From: Paracoccus zeaxanthinifaciens ATCC 21588
GTDB lineage: Bacteria > Pseudomonadota > Alphaproteobacteria > Rhodobacterales > Rhodobacteraceae
Reading direction: 5' to 3'
DNA: 64,000 nucleotides
Assembly: GCF_000420145.1 (NCBI RefSeq)
Contig: NZ_ATUJ01000015.1
Location: forward strand, 1 to 64,000
Made by a program: the position numbers and the translations under genes. The notes under the pieces are model-generated. The model was not told the DNA's origin. It worked only from the letters and a program-made list of their open reading frames with translations, and did no database searches. This document shows, piece after piece, positions 8,988-18,513 of the stretch (its first letter is position 1; each line of letters starts with the position of its first letter).

Positions 8988-9127
8988 TCGATCTGGGAAA
9001 ATACGCGGGCGCCGTGATCGGGGCCTATGGCGTGTCGCTGGTCCTGCTGGGCGGTCTGATCTGGCACAGCGTCGCGGCGAATGCGCGTGCGCGGCGCGAT
9101 CTGGAAAGGCAGGAACGCGATGGCTAG
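8984..9127 (+). CDS. ccmD: Heme exporter protein CcmD
   Basis: This 47-aa gene starts at a GTG embedded in the ccmC stop (GTGA). One membrane segment, about residues 8-30 (AVIGAYGVSLVLLGG), is followed by a basic tail RARRDLERQ, the usual CcmD plan. CcmD stabilises CcmE in the CcmABC complex. Its end overlaps the start of ccmG by eight bases. Confidence 0.88.
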   Translation: MIDLGKYAGAVIGAYGVSLVLLGGLIWHSVAANARARRDLERQERDG

Positions 9128-9671
9128 GATCTCTCCGGTCGTGCTGATCCCGCCCGTGGTCTTTGCCGGGCTGGCCGCGATGTTCCTGTGGGGGATGGGG
9201 CGCGACGACCAGCTGCCATCCGCGTTCCAGGGCCGCGAGGCCCCCGCGCTGCCGCAGACGACCCTGCCGGGCAAGGAACAGCTGACCGACGACATGCTGC
9301 GCCAGCCGGGCGTGAAGCTGGTGAACTTCTGGGCCAGCTGGTGCCCGCCCTGCCGGGCCGAGCATCCGACCCTCATGCAGCTTGCGGGGGAACTGCCGGT
9401 CTACGGCATCGACCTCAAGGACGATCCGGACGACGCGCTGGAGTTTCTGGCCGAGGACGGCGATCCCTTTGCCGCGATCGCGACCGACCCGAAGGGGCGC
9501 GGGGCCATCGACTGGGGCGTGACCGCCCCGCCCGAGACCTTCATCGTCGACGGGCAGGGGCGCATCCTGCATCGCCATGCCGGTCCGCTCATCCGCGACG
9601 ATTTCGAGCGGCGTTTCCTGCCGATCCTGCAGGAAGCACGAGACCAGCAACAACTGTCGGTTGCGGACTGA
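9120..9671 (+). CDS. ccmG: Thiol:disulfide interchange protein CcmG/DsbE
   Basis: CcmG is a membrane-anchored periplasmic thioredoxin-like reductase that keeps apocytochrome c CxxCH cysteines reduced. The 183-aa protein has an N-terminal anchor (about 6-25), then a thioredoxin fold with active site WCPPC (Cys75, Cys78). The cis-proline region is APPETFIVD. The start at 9120 lies inside ccmD; an upstream in-frame start would overlap ccmD further. Electrons would come from CcdA, encoded at 21.0 kb. Confidence 0.93.
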   Translation: MARISPVVLIPPVVFAGLAAMFLWGMGRDDQLPSAFQGREAPALPQTTLPGKEQLTDDMLRQPGVKLVNFWASWCPPCRAEHPTLMQLAGELPVYGIDLKDDPDDALEFLAEDGDPFAAIATDPKGRGAIDWGVTAPPETFIVDGQGRILHRHAGPLIRDDFERRFLPILQEARDQQQLSVAD

Positions 9672-9722
9672 TCCGACCCGCGTCAGACTGCCCCCATCAT
9701 TCGACATGGGCGAAGGGGGAAG

Positions 9723-11528
9723 ATGATGCACAGGGGTCTGACGCTGGCATTCTTGCTGGGCAGTGCGGCGATGGCGGGGGCCCAGCAGGCCGCCGACGGC
9801 GTGGCACCCGAAGGCGCAAGCGGCACCGAGGTGATCGCCGACGGTTTCGGTGAACTGGGGCAGGCGGCGCAGGACGCGCTGGCCGCGAAATCCGAGGGCC
9901 GCCCGGTCGTGGGACAGGACTGGATGGTCGCCGCAGCCCATCCGCTGGCGGTCGAGGCAGGTGCCAAGGTGCTCGAGGCCGGCGGAACCGCTGCCGATGC
10001 GATGGTTGCGGTGCAGACGGTGCTGGGCCTTGTCGAGCCCCAAAGCTCGGGGCTGGGCGGGGGTGCGTTCCTCGTGTGGTACGATGCCGAGACGGGCGAG
10101 GTGACGACGCTGGACGGGCGCGAGACCGCGCCGATGGCCGCGACGCCCACGCTGTTCCAGGACCAGAACAGAGAGCCGATGGGCTTCATGGACGCCGTGA
10201 TCGGCGGGCGTTCGGTCGGCACGCCCGGCACCCCGCGCCTGCTGGAGGTCGCGCACCGCAAATGGGGTCGCGCCAACTGGTCGGGCCTGTTCGACGACGC
10301 GATCCGGCTGGCGAATGACGGCTTTACCGTGTCCCCGCGCCTTGCGGGCGCCGTCGCGGACGAGGGCGACGACCTGCGCGGCCATCCCGCGACCGATGCC
10401 TATTTCTTCCCGGGCGGTCAGCCGGTCGCGGCGGGGTCGGTGCTGAAGAACCCGGCCTATGCCGCGACGCTGCAGGCCCTGGCGATGGACGGGGCCGACG
10501 CCTTCTACGAGGGGCCGATCGCGGGCGACATCGTCGCCGCCGTCACCGGGGTCGCGGACAATCCCGGCGTGTTGGCCGCGGGCGACCTGTCGGCCTATCG
10601 CGTGATCGAGCGTCCGGCGGTCTGCGTGGAATACCGCGCGCATGACGTCTGCGGGATGGGGCCGCCCTCGTCCGGGGGGCTGACGGTCGGGCAGATCCTG
10701 GGCATGCTCGAGGGGCAGGACATGGCGTCCCTTGGCGCCGAGAACCCCGAAAGCTGGCGCCTGATCGGCGATGCCTCGCGCCTGGCCTTCGCGGATCGTG
10801 GCCGCTTCATGGCCGACAGCGATTTCGTGGCCATGCCGACCGAGGGGCTGATCGACCCCGCCTATCTGGCCAAGCGCGCCGAACTGCTGGCGGGCGACGA
10901 CGCCCTGCCTGAAGTCAGCGCAGGCCAGCCGGGATGGAGCCATGCCAGCCTCTGGGGGCAGGACAACGCGATCGAGCTGCCCTCGACCACGCATATCTCG
11001 ATCGTGGACAGCGATGGCAACGCCCTGTCGATGACCACCACCATCGAGAACGGCTTCGGGTCGCGCGTGATGACCAACGGCTTCCTGCTGAACAACGAGC
11101 TGACCGATTTCAGCTTCTCGACCCATGACGACGACGGCTGGCCCATCGCCAACGCGCTGGCACCGGGCAAGCGTCCGCGGTCCTCGATGGCGCCGACCAT
11201 CGTGATGAAGGACGGCGCGCCCGCGATGGTGATCGGATCGCCCGGCGGCAGCCGCATCATCGGCTATGTCGCCAAGGCCATCGTCGCGCATCTGGATTGG
11301 GGGATGGATGTGCAGCAGGCGGTGGCCAGCCCGAACATCCTCAACCGTTTCGGGACGATGGATGTCGAACCGGGCCTGCCCACGGACCTGACCGAGGCGC
11401 TGACCGGCATGGGCTTCGAGCTGAACGAGGGCGACCTGACCTCGGGGCTGCAGGGGATCGTCATCACGCCCGACGGGTTGCAGGGCGGGGCCGATCCGCG
11501 CCGCGAAGGCATTGCCATCGGCGGGTGA
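9723..11528 (+). CDS. ggt: Gamma-glutamyltransferase, secreted
   Basis: Ggt cleaves or transfers the gamma-glutamyl group of glutathione in the periplasm. The 601-aa precursor has a signal peptide (MMHRGLTLAFLLGSAAMAGA, cleavage near AGA-QQ). It is expected to self-process before Thr422 of TTHISIVDSDGN, the N-terminal nucleophile of the small subunit. MAATHPLA-like VAAAHPLAVEAG, SSGLGGGAF, MGPPSSGGLT and GSPGGSRIIGY are family motifs. GGGGGAAG-type Shine-Dalgarno sequence precedes the start. The gene stands alone and ends at a strong bidirectional terminator shared with acnA. Confidence 0.94.
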   Translation: MMHRGLTLAFLLGSAAMAGAQQAADGVAPEGASGTEVIADGFGELGQAAQDALAAKSEGRPVVGQDWMVAAAHPLAVEAGAKVLEAGGTAADAMVAVQTVLGLVEPQSSGLGGGAFLVWYDAETGEVTTLDGRETAPMAATPTLFQDQNREPMGFMDAVIGGRSVGTPGTPRLLEVAHRKWGRANWSGLFDDAIRLANDGFTVSPRLAGAVADEGDDLRGHPATDAYFFPGGQPVAAGSVLKNPAYAATLQALAMDGADAFYEGPIAGDIVAAVTGVADNPGVLAAGDLSAYRVIERPAVCVEYRAHDVCGMGPPSSGGLTVGQILGMLEGQDMASLGAENPESWRLIGDASRLAFADRGRFMADSDFVAMPTEGLIDPAYLAKRAELLAGDDALPEVSAGQPGWSHASLWGQDNAIELPSTTHISIVDSDGNALSMTTTIENGFGSRVMTNGFLLNNELTDFSFSTHDDDGWPIANALAPGKRPRSSMAPTIVMKDGAPAMVIGSPGGSRIIGYVAKAIVAHLDWGMDVQQAVASPNILNRFGTMDVEPGLPTDLTEALTGMGFELNEGDLTSGLQGIVITPDGLQGGADPRREGIAIGG

Positions 11529-11545
11529 ACGGCGCGCATGAAGAA

Positions 11546-11577
11546 GGCCCCCGGTCGCGAAACCGGGGGCCTTTTTT
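11546..11577. terminator. Bidirectional terminator between ggt and acnA
   Basis: GGCCCCCGGT (11546-11555) pairs with ACCGGGGGCC (11562-11571), a perfect ten-base stem with a six-base loop. T6 follows on the plus strand, and TTCTTC on the minus strand, so it can serve both convergent genes. Confidence 0.92.
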
Positions 11578-11592
11578 CGCATCGTCGGCAGA

Positions 11593-14364
11593 TCAGGCTG
11601 CGGCGAGGTTGCGCAGCACGTAATGCAGCACGCCACCGTTCTTGAGATAGTCGATCTCGACCTCGGTATCGACGCGGGCCTTCAGCTGGATCTGCTTCTC
11701 GGTGCCATCGGCATATTTGATCGTGCAGGGCACCATCGCCAGCGGCTTGAAGTCGCCCTCCAGCCCCTCGATGGTGATCTGCTCGTCGCCGGTCAGGTTC
11801 AGCGTGTGGCGCGTGTCGCCGTCGGTGAACTCGAACGGGATCACGCCCATGCCGACCAGGTTCGAGCGGTGGATGCGCTCGAAGCTCTCGGCGATGACGG
11901 CCTTGATGCCCAGCAGGTTCGTCCCCTTGGCCGCCCAGTCGCGGCTGGAGCCCGCACCGTATTCCGCGCCCCCGATCACCACCAGCGGGGTGTCGCTTTC
12001 GGCATAGGACATGGCCGCGTCGAAGATCGCCGCCTGGTTGCCCTTGGCGTCCTTCGAGAAGCCGCCCTCGACCCCGTCCAGCATCTCGTTCCTGATGCGG
12101 ATATTGGCGAAGGTGCCGCGCATCATGATCTCGTGGTTGCCACGACGAGAGCCATAGCTGTTGAAGTCGCGCGGTGCGACCTGCCGCTCGGTCAGGTACT
12201 GCCCTGCGGGGGTGTTCGGCTTGAACGAACCGGCGGGGCTGATGTGGTCGGTCGTGATCATGTCGCCCAAGAGCGCAAGGACGCGCGCGCCCTTGATGTC
12301 GCTGATCGTGCCCGGATCCTTGGACATGCCCTGGAAATAGGGCGGGTTCTGGATGTAGGTCGAGCTTGCGGGCCAGTCGTAGGTCTCGCTGTCAGTGACC
12401 TCGACGGCCTGCCAACGCTCGTCGCCCTTGAAGACATCGGCGTATTTCGACTGGAACATCTCGCGCGTGACCACGCTGTGGACCATCTCGGACACTTCGT
12501 GAGAGCTGGGCCAGACATCCTTGAGATAGACGGGGTTCCCGTCCTTGTCGGTCCCGAGCGGATCGCGCGTCAGGTCGATGTTCATGTCGCCCGCCAGCGC
12601 ATAGGCCACGACCAGCGGCGGCGAGGCCAGATAGTTCGCGCGCACGTCCGGGCTGATCCGGCCCTCGAAGTTGCGGTTGCCCGACAGGACCGACACGGCC
12701 ACCAGGTCGTTGTCGTTGATCGCCTTCGATATCTCGGGCTGGAGCGGCCCCGAATTGCCGATGCAGGTGGTGCAGCCGTAACCGACGAGGTCGAAGCCGA
12801 TGGCGTCCAGATCGTCCTGCAGGCCCGCCGCCTCCAGGTATTCGCTGACGACCTGCGACCCCGGCGCCAGCGAGGTCTTGACCCAAGGCTTGCGGTTCAG
12901 GCCCAGCTCTCGCGCCTTGCGGGCCACGAGGCCCGCGGCCATCATCACATAGGGGTTCGAGGTGTTGGTGCAGGAGGTGATCGAGGCGATCACGATGCTG
13001 CCGTCATGCAGCTTGTAATCCTCGCCCTCGACCTCGGCCTCGGCAAAGCCCTCGTGGCGTCCGCCGGGGACATAGCCCGGTTCGCGCGCGCCGCCCTCGC
13101 GGGTCCATTTCTCTTCCTCGGCATCGGGGGCGTCGGGGAAGCGGATGCCGCGGATCAGCTTGGTGAAGGCATCGGCGGCCTCGTCCAGCGGGGTGTGGTC
13201 CTGCGGGCGCTTCGGCCCCGAGATGGCCGGGACGACATCGCCCAGATCCAGGTGCAGCGTCGAGGAATAGACCGGCTCGTAGGCCTCGTCGCGCCAGAAG
13301 CCGTTTTCCTTGGCATAGGCCTCGACCAGCGCGATGCGGTCCTTGTCGCGACCCGTCTGTTCAAGATAGCGCAGCGTTTCCTGGTCGATCGGGAAGAAGC
13401 CGCAGGTCGCGCCGTATTCCGGCGCCATGTTCGCGATGGTCGCACGGTCGGCCAGCGGCATGTTCGACAGCCCGTCGCCATAGAATTCGACGAACTTGCT
13501 GACCACGCCATGCGCGCGCAGCATCTGCGTCACCTTCAGCACGAGGTCGGTCGCGGTCACGCCTTCCTTCAGCGCGCCGGTGATCTTGAAGCCGACGACC
13601 TCGGGGATCAGCATCGAGATGGGCTGCCCCAGCATCGCGGCCTCGGCCTCGATCCCGCCGACGCCCCAGCCCAGAACGGCAAGGCCGTTGACCATGGTGG
13701 TGTGGCTGTCGGTGCCGACCAGCGTGTCGGGATAGGCGACGCTGCGGCCGTCCTGGTCGGTGTCGGTCCAGACGGTCTGGGCCAGGTATTCAAGGTTCAC
13801 CTGGTGGCAGATGCCGGTGCCGGGCGGGACCACGCGGAAATTGTTGAACGCCTTCTGGCCCCATTTCAGGAAGGTATAGCGTTCGATGTTGCGTTCGTAT
13901 TCCAGCTCGACATTGCGTTGGAAGGCGCGCGGATTGCCGAATTCGTCGATCATGACCGAATGGTCGATCACCAGGTCGACCGGGTTCAGCGGGTTGATCT
14001 TCTGCGCGTCGCCGCCCAGGGCGTTGATCCCGTCGCGCATCGCGGCCAGATCGACCACCGCCGGCACGCCGGTGAAGTCCTGCATCAGCACGCGCGCGGG
14101 GCGATAGGCGATCTCTCGCGGGTTCTTGCCGCCCTTTTCGGCCCATTCCGCGAAGGCCTTGATATCGTCGAGCGAAACCGTGCGGCCGCCATCCTCGAAG
14201 CGGAGCATGTTTTCCAGCACCACCTTGAGCGCCGCCGGCAGTTTCGAGAAATCGCCCAGCCCGGCTTCGGTTGCTGCCGCGATCGAGTAGTAATCGACCT
14301 GCTGGTCGCCCGCCGTCAGCGTGCGACGCGTCTTGGCCGTATCGGTTCCAGTCTGAATAGGCAT
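11593..14364 (-). CDS. acnA: Aconitate hydratase A
   Basis: AcnA is the TCA-cycle enzyme interconverting citrate and isocitrate. The 923-aa protein has the length of the AcnA/IRP1 class. The iron-sulfur cluster cysteines are in [11 protein letters not shown] and [15 protein letters not shown]. Substrate-binding blocks include [24 protein letters not shown] and the swivelling-domain [16 protein letters not shown]. The start at 14364 follows GGGAGG with good spacing. A 214-bp divergent region separates it from the DUF1223 gene. Confidence 0.97.
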   Translation of the reverse strand: MPIQTGTDTAKTRRTLTAGDQQVDYYSIAAATEAGLGDFSKLPAALKVVLENMLRFEDGGRTVSLDDIKAFAEWAEKGGKNPREIAYRPARVLMQDFTGVPAVVDLAAMRDGINALGGDAQKINPLNPVDLVIDHSVMIDEFGNPRAFQRNVELEYERNIERYTFLKWGQKAFNNFRVVPPGTGICHQVNLEYLAQTVWTDTDQDGRSVAYPDTLVGTDSHTTMVNGLAVLGWGVGGIEAEAAMLGQPISMLIPEVVGFKITGALKEGVTATDLVLKVTQMLRAHGVVSKFVEFYGDGLSNMPLADRATIANMAPEYGATCGFFPIDQETLRYLEQTGRDKDRIALVEAYAKENGFWRDEAYEPVYSSTLHLDLGDVVPAISGPKRPQDHTPLDEAADAFTKLIRGIRFPDAPDAEEEKWTREGGAREPGYVPGGRHEGFAEAEVEGEDYKLHDGSIVIASITSCTNTSNPYVMMAAGLVARKARELGLNRKPWVKTSLAPGSQVVSEYLEAAGLQDDLDAIGFDLVGYGCTTCIGNSGPLQPEISKAINDNDLVAVSVLSGNRNFEGRISPDVRANYLASPPLVVAYALAGDMNIDLTRDPLGTDKDGNPVYLKDVWPSSHEVSEMVHSVVTREMFQSKYADVFKGDERWQAVEVTDSETYDWPASSTYIQNPPYFQGMSKDPGTISDIKGARVLALLGDMITTDHISPAGSFKPNTPAGQYLTERQVAPRDFNSYGSRRGNHEIMMRGTFANIRIRNEMLDGVEGGFSKDAKGNQAAIFDAAMSYAESDTPLVVIGGAEYGAGSSRDWAAKGTNLLGIKAVIAESFERIHRSNLVGMGVIPFEFTDGDTRHTLNLTGDEQITIEGLEGDFKPLAMVPCTIKYADGTEKQIQLKARVDTEVEIDYLKNGGVLHYVLRNLAAA

Positions 14365-14456
14365 CAGGGCCTCCCTGTCTGCGAATGTGGATGGGTCCGG
14401 CTCACATCCTTGCTAGCCCGATAGAACGAAGCGTCGCAAGGGCGTTAAGGTTCAAT

Positions 14457-14472
14457 GTATGCGACGGCATAC
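14457..14472. promoter_or_regulatory. Palindrome GTATGC-GACG-GCATAC between acnA and the DUF1223 gene
   Basis: A perfect six-base inverted repeat with a four-base spacer lies about 90 bp upstream of acnA and 107 bp upstream of the divergent gene. The size and place fit a dimeric repressor site. No regulator is assigned. Confidence 0.35.
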
Positions 14473-14578
14473 CGAAATCAAGCCTGTTGCCGATCCGGCA
14501 CGCAGCGCCCTTCGGGATCGCGGTTGACGAACCGTTGATTTGGCGGATCGTGCTGCGGGGCATTATCACCATGGCGAC

Positions 14579-15478
14579 ATGAATATGCACAGACACATCA
14601 CGGGCGGATGTCAGCTTGCCGGCATGGCGGCGGGAATCCTGCTGTCCCTGGGCGGGTTGCCCGCTGCCGCGCAGGCGCCGATCATCGCCGCCCCCGACCA
14701 GCCGGGGCGCATGGCCGCGCCGGCTCCGATGGACAGGCCGGGGCAGGGGTTCAACGCCTTCTCGGCCGACATGGCGCCGCCCCCCGCCGCGCGCCTGAAC
14801 ACCGAGGCCGAGCCCGTCGTGGTCGAGCTGTTCACCTCTCAGGGGTGTTCGTCCTGCCCGCCCGCGGATCACATGCTGAACCGCCTGGGCGACGACCCCG
14901 AGATCCTGCCACTGTCCTATCACGTGGATTACTGGGACTATCTCGGCTGGGCCGACAGCTTTGCCAGCCCGGAATTCACCGAGCGGCAGGAAGCCTATGC
15001 CCGCAGCGCGGGCGAGCGTTCGGTCTATACCCCGCAGATCATCGTGAACGGGGCCGACACCGCGGTCGCGCCCAGCCCTGCGCAGCTGATGGGCCTGATC
15101 GACGCGCACCGCTTCGCCCCCGCGATGCTGAACGTCGACCGCGAGGCCACCGACCAGGGCGAGACGATCGAGCTGATGCCCCTGTCCGATATCGGCGGCG
15201 CGGTGGACGTGGTCCTGGTGCGTTACCTGCCCGAGCGGCTGGTGAACGTCACCGCGGGCGAGAATCGTGGCAAGACGGTGCGCTATTCCAACATCGTCGT
15301 GCAGATGGAGCTGCTGTCGCGTTGGGACGGGGCCGCGCCCCTGCGGCTGTCCGTCCACCCCGAGGAAATCCGCGACGCCGATTTTCCCGCCGACACGCGC
15401 CATGCGCTGCTGGTCCAGCGGATGCTGGGCAACGAGGCCCTTCCCGGCAAGATCCTGGCGGCCCTGCGACTGGACTGA
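14579..15478 (+). CDS. DUF1223 family thioredoxin-like secreted protein
   Basis: The 299-aa protein has an N-terminal signal sequence (ATGILLSLGG-type core AGMAAGILLSLGGLPAAAQA). The DUF1223 domain begins at VVVELFTSQGCSSCPPAD. The CSSC motif is a thioredoxin-like CxxC, followed by PLSYHVDYWDYLGW and VYTPQIIVNG, all typical of the family. The biochemical role is unknown; a periplasmic redox function is inferred. An earlier in-frame ATG at 14540 would add 13 residues before the signal sequence and is less likely. It is divergent from acnA. Confidence 0.82.
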   Translation: MNMHRHITGGCQLAGMAAGILLSLGGLPAAAQAPIIAAPDQPGRMAAPAPMDRPGQGFNAFSADMAPPPAARLNTEAEPVVVELFTSQGCSSCPPADHMLNRLGDDPEILPLSYHVDYWDYLGWADSFASPEFTERQEAYARSAGERSVYTPQIIVNGADTAVAPSPAQLMGLIDAHRFAPAMLNVDREATDQGETIELMPLSDIGGAVDVVLVRYLPERLVNVTAGENRGKTVRYSNIVVQMELLSRWDGAAPLRLSVHPEEIRDADFPADTRHALLVQRMLGNEALPGKILAALRLD

Positions 15479-15489
15479 GCGATAGGGTC

Positions 15490-15504
15490 TTGCACGTCGT
15501 GCAA
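15490..15504. promoter_or_regulatory. Palindrome TTGCAC-GTC-GTGCAA upstream of the EamA gene
   Basis: A perfect six-base inverted repeat with a three-base centre ends 19 bases before the EamA start codon, in the 45-bp gap after the DUF1223 gene. A site in this position would block transcription or translation initiation. The binding factor is unknown. Confidence 0.4.
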
Positions 15505-15523
15505 TCCGCGGCCATGAAACGGC

Positions 15524-16423
15524 ATGGGAGAATGGATCACCTCGATTGCCGGAACCGAGCAGGGCGCGACGCTGGCCTCGGTGCTGGCGCTTTCGGCGGC
15601 CTTTCTGCACGCCGTCTTCGGTGCGTTGCAGAAGGGGCGGCACGACCCCTGGATCAGCCGCGCGGCCATCGACATCTGCTATGGCCTGATGGCGCTGCCC
15701 GTCGCGCTGTTCGTCGTGCCCTGGCCCGACGGGCCGCTGTGGCTGGCGCTTGCGGGGGCGGTCGTCATCCACATCGTCTACAAGATCGCGCAGGCGCAGA
15801 CCTATCAGCGGGGGGCCTATATCGTCGTCTATCCGGTGGTGCGGGGCAGTGCGCCCTTCTTCGCGGTGCTGGCGGCGATGCTGGTGTTCCACGAACGCTT
15901 CAACGCGGTGCAGTGGATCGGGCTGGCCGCGCTGACGGGCGGGATCTTCGCGCTGGCGGCGCATAACTACCGCAAGGTGACGGTCGGCCGCGAGACGCTG
16001 GTCCCCGCGCTTGGATGGGCGCTGGTCACGGGGGCGACGGTCGCGCTCTATACCACCTACGACGCGTGGGGGATCCGGCTGGCGCAGAACCCGTTCACCT
16101 TCCTGGCCTGGTTCTTCCTGATGGACGCGTTCTTCATGCCGATCTGGAACATGCGCCGCCTGGCCGCGCTGCCCCGGTCCGAGCTGGTGCCGCTGATGGG
16201 GCGCGGGGTGATCGGCGCGCTGGTGGCCTTTGCCAGCTTCGGGTCCATCATGATCGCCACCCGCATCGACGAGGTGGGGCGCGCCGCCGTCCTGCGCGAA
16301 ACCTCGACCGTGTTCGCCGCCCTTGTGGGTTGGCTGATCCTGGGCGAAAAGGTTGGCGCGCGCCGGGCGGTCCTGATGGCCGTGATCGCCGCCGGCGCGA
16401 TGATCGTGGAATTCGCGGCCTGA
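15524..16423 (+). CDS. EamA/DMT-superfamily permease
   Basis: The 299-aa inner-membrane protein has about ten hydrophobic segments in the two-fold repeated EamA arrangement. The first half ends with FFAVLAAMLVFHERFNAVQWIGLAALTGG, and the second with VFAALVGWLILGEKVGARRAVLM; this F/E-K/R-x loop is the DMT hallmark. The substrate cannot be inferred; relatives export amino acids or metabolites. It lies ten bases ahead of the yciB-type gene and may be co-transcribed with it. Confidence 0.85.
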   Translation: MGEWITSIAGTEQGATLASVLALSAAFLHAVFGALQKGRHDPWISRAAIDICYGLMALPVALFVVPWPDGPLWLALAGAVVIHIVYKIAQAQTYQRGAYIVVYPVVRGSAPFFAVLAAMLVFHERFNAVQWIGLAALTGGIFALAAHNYRKVTVGRETLVPALGWALVTGATVALYTTYDAWGIRLAQNPFTFLAWFFLMDAFFMPIWNMRRLAALPRSELVPLMGRGVIGALVAFASFGSIMIATRIDEVGRAAVLRETSTVFAALVGWLILGEKVGARRAVLMAVIAAGAMIVEFAA

Positions 16424-16433
16424 GGCAGATGCA

Positions 16434-17030
16434 ATGGAAAACCCCAAACCCTGGCTGAAGCCGCTTCTGGAATTCGGCCCGCTGGTCCTGTTCTTCGCGG
16501 TGTTCATGCTGTTCCGCAACGACACCGTCAGCATCGCCGGGCGCGAATATGGCGGCTTCATCCTGGCGACGCTGGCCTTCATCCCGGCGCTGGTGCTGGC
16601 AAGCGTCGTGCAATGGCGCGTCAACGGACGCCTGCAGCCGATGCAGATCGCGACGCTGGTCCTGGTGCTGGTCTTCGGCGGGCTGTCGATCTGGCTGAAC
16701 GATCCGCGCTTCTTCAAGATGAAGCCCACGCTGATCTATCTGCTGTTCGGGGCCATCCTGGGCGCATCGCTGGTGCTGCGCCGCAACTGGCTGGGCGCCG
16801 TCCTGTCCGAGGCCCTGCCGATGGACGATCACGGCTGGCGCAAGCTGACGCTGCGCATGGCGGTGTTCTTCGTCGTGCTGGCGGTTGCCAACGAGGTGAT
16901 CTGGCGCAATTTCTCGGACGAGACCTGGGTCTGGTTCAAGACCTTCGGCCTGCCGATCATGCTGTTCGCCTTCCTGATGGGGAATGCGGGTCTCTATCGC
17001 GCGCACGCCCTGCCTGAAAAACGCGACTAG
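16434..17030 (+). CDS. YciB/IspZ family inner-membrane septation protein
   Basis: The 198-aa hydrophobic protein has five to six membrane segments. It carries the family patterns PLLEFGPLVLFFAVF at the N-terminus, DPRFFKMKPTLIYLLFG in the middle and WRKLTLRMAVFF near residue 140. The family (YciB, also called intracellular septation protein A) supports cell-envelope integrity and division, but its mechanism is not known. The TAG stop shares the palindrome CTAG with the convergent hydrolase gene. Confidence 0.87.
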   Translation: MENPKPWLKPLLEFGPLVLFFAVFMLFRNDTVSIAGREYGGFILATLAFIPALVLASVVQWRVNGRLQPMQIATLVLVLVFGGLSIWLNDPRFFKMKPTLIYLLFGAILGASLVLRRNWLGAVLSEALPMDDHGWRKLTLRMAVFFVVLAVANEVIWRNFSDETWVWFKTFGLPIMLFAFLMGNAGLYRAHALPEKRD

Positions 17031-17905
17031 GCCCGCGCCATCGCGCCCGGCGCGGACCAGAGCCGCGCCCAACGCGGTTCGGGACGCACCGGCAGGTGAT
17101 GGCGCAGCAGCCCCAGGGGCAGCGCCCAGGGGTAGCACATCGCGGCGCGATAGAAGTCGAACAGCCCGCCCCGGCGATAGGATGTCCAGTGCGACAGCCG
17201 CCGGGCGCCGCGTTCGGTCGGAAAGCCCAGATCCGCCAGCGCATCCAGCGTCGCCGCATCGTCGATCTGCAGATCGACCCAGTTCGCGCGGCTGCGTTCC
17301 AGCCCGAAACCCAAGGCACGCCTGCGCCCGCCCGACAGCATCGCCTCGAGCGCGAAGTCGAAGGGGTCGTTCTCGCGCGAGGTGACGTTCAGGAACTCGG
17401 CCCGCCGTCCGGCAGGGGTGGCGACGGCCGCATCGGCGGTGTCGCGGAACTCGGCCGCGTTCAGCAGCACGACGCGACCGACCGCACCGGGCGTCGCGGT
17501 GGCTGCGGCCTGCAGCGCGACCCGCCCGCCAAGCGAATGCCCGATCATGGCGACCGGACGCTCGGCGGCTTCGGACAGGCGCGCGGCAAGGTGGCCCATC
17601 GTCCGGCCTGCATCCTCGGCCCGGCCATAGGCCACGCGAAGGCGGCAGCGGGCCTCCCAGCCGAAGGCGATCGCCAGCCCCTCGGTCGGCTCGCCCCGAA
17701 AGCCCAGTGCCAGCGGCCAGGACGGCCCGCAGCGGGGCTTCCTGGGCGACAGGATGTGGCTGTGGGGGCAATGCGCGGGAATGCTGGGGGAATAGCGCAG
17801 ACCGTGCGACATCAGGATGACCGGCGCGCCGGGCGGCAGCGCCTCGGCGGCCCGCAGCAGCGCGTCGTCGATATCCCGATCCGCATTCGCCCGCATCACC
17901 GTCAT
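17027..17905 (-). CDS. Alpha/beta-hydrolase fold protein
   Basis: The 292-aa protein contains the nucleophile elbow MIGHSLGGRVALQ (GHSLG serine) and an early VILMSHGLRY segment that could form the oxyanion hole, so an esterase/lipase-type hydrolase is likely. The C-terminal half (roughly 190-290) is unusual for the fold and contains SHWTSYRRGGLFDFYR. The start at 17905 follows GGAGGA with ideal spacing; a longer frame to 17947 lacks this signal. No signal peptide is seen. The substrate is unknown. It shares CTAG with the convergent yciB-type gene. Confidence 0.72.
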   Translation of the reverse strand: MTVMRANADRDIDDALLRAAEALPPGAPVILMSHGLRYSPSIPAHCPHSHILSPRKPRCGPSWPLALGFRGEPTEGLAIAFGWEARCRLRVAYGRAEDAGRTMGHLAARLSEAAERPVAMIGHSLGGRVALQAAATATPGAVGRVVLLNAAEFRDTADAAVATPAGRRAEFLNVTSRENDPFDFALEAMLSGGRRRALGFGLERSRANWVDLQIDDAATLDALADLGFPTERGARRLSHWTSYRRGGLFDFYRAAMCYPWALPLGLLRHHLPVRPEPRWARLWSAPGAMARA

Positions 17906-18513
17906 GGGGTCCTCCGGCCTTCCCGTCATGGTCGCGTTCTGCCCCAAGGCTGCGACACGGGCGTGAAAGCGGCGTTATGACTTCGTGACAGCAATGATGC
18001 GTCGCGGACGGTGCGGGGCACGGATCGGCGCGGGTCGGGGCGTTTCCGGCGGGCTTCGTGTCACCCGTGCGACAGCGGCCCTGCGCAGGAATGTGTCGCA
18101 GACCGTTTTCGGCATTGAATTTTCCTGCCCTCCGCCTCTATGGTGAAGCCATGCGCCACCGGTCCGTCGAACGGAAACCGGCAGGCGCCGACAGTTTCGC
18201 AGCGCGACACCTCTGGCCCCGAAGAATGGCGGGCGATGTGTCTCGCGGAAAACCCGCCCTTGGGCCGCGCCTTGCAGCGCGCCGGGGCGATGACAGACAG
18301 CGGCCCGGCTGTCCCCACGGACGGCGGGTCTTTCGAAGGAACAGACGCGATGACGCGCGCTTTGGACGGCAGATACGGGGACGGGCGGGGCTTTGCAGCC
18401 GCCGTCGCCGGTTTCGCCGCCAGCGACGCCGCCGCGTCCCCATCACAACGCAGCGTAGGGCCGGGGTCGACATCGTCGCCACCCGGCGCCTGCCTGCGCG
18501 AAAGACATAATCA
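17906..18513 (+). other. Gene-free stretch: promoter region and long leader of rne
   Basis: The only gap over 300 bases in the window. It holds the divergent start region of the hydrolase and, from about 18150, the presumed rne leader. Open frames exist here (for example from 18058 and 18140), but they have no Shine-Dalgarno sequence, are Arg/Pro/Ala-rich and look like GC-driven shadows. I see no RNA gene or repeat in it. Confidence 0.6.
18115..18143 (+). promoter_or_regulatory. Candidate rne promoter
   Basis: TTGAAT (18115-18120), a 17-base spacer and CTATGG (18138-18143) predict a start near 18150 and an rne leader of about 365 nt. A long leader is known to mediate autoregulation of E. coli rne; here that is inferred. 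Confidence 0.4.

Noticed and set aside
7464-11636. 1390-codon minus-strand frame opposite ccmB-ggt
   Set aside because: A stop-free antisense shadow of GC-rich genes; low-complexity His/Arg/Gln composition and no start signal.
11623-14424. 933-codon plus-strand frame opposite acnA
   Set aside because: It mirrors the aconitase codons almost end to end; no independent evidence of coding.
14402-16729. 775-codon minus-strand frame opposite the DUF1223, EamA and yciB genes
   Set aside because: It lies antisense to three recognised genes, and its composition is that of a shadow frame.
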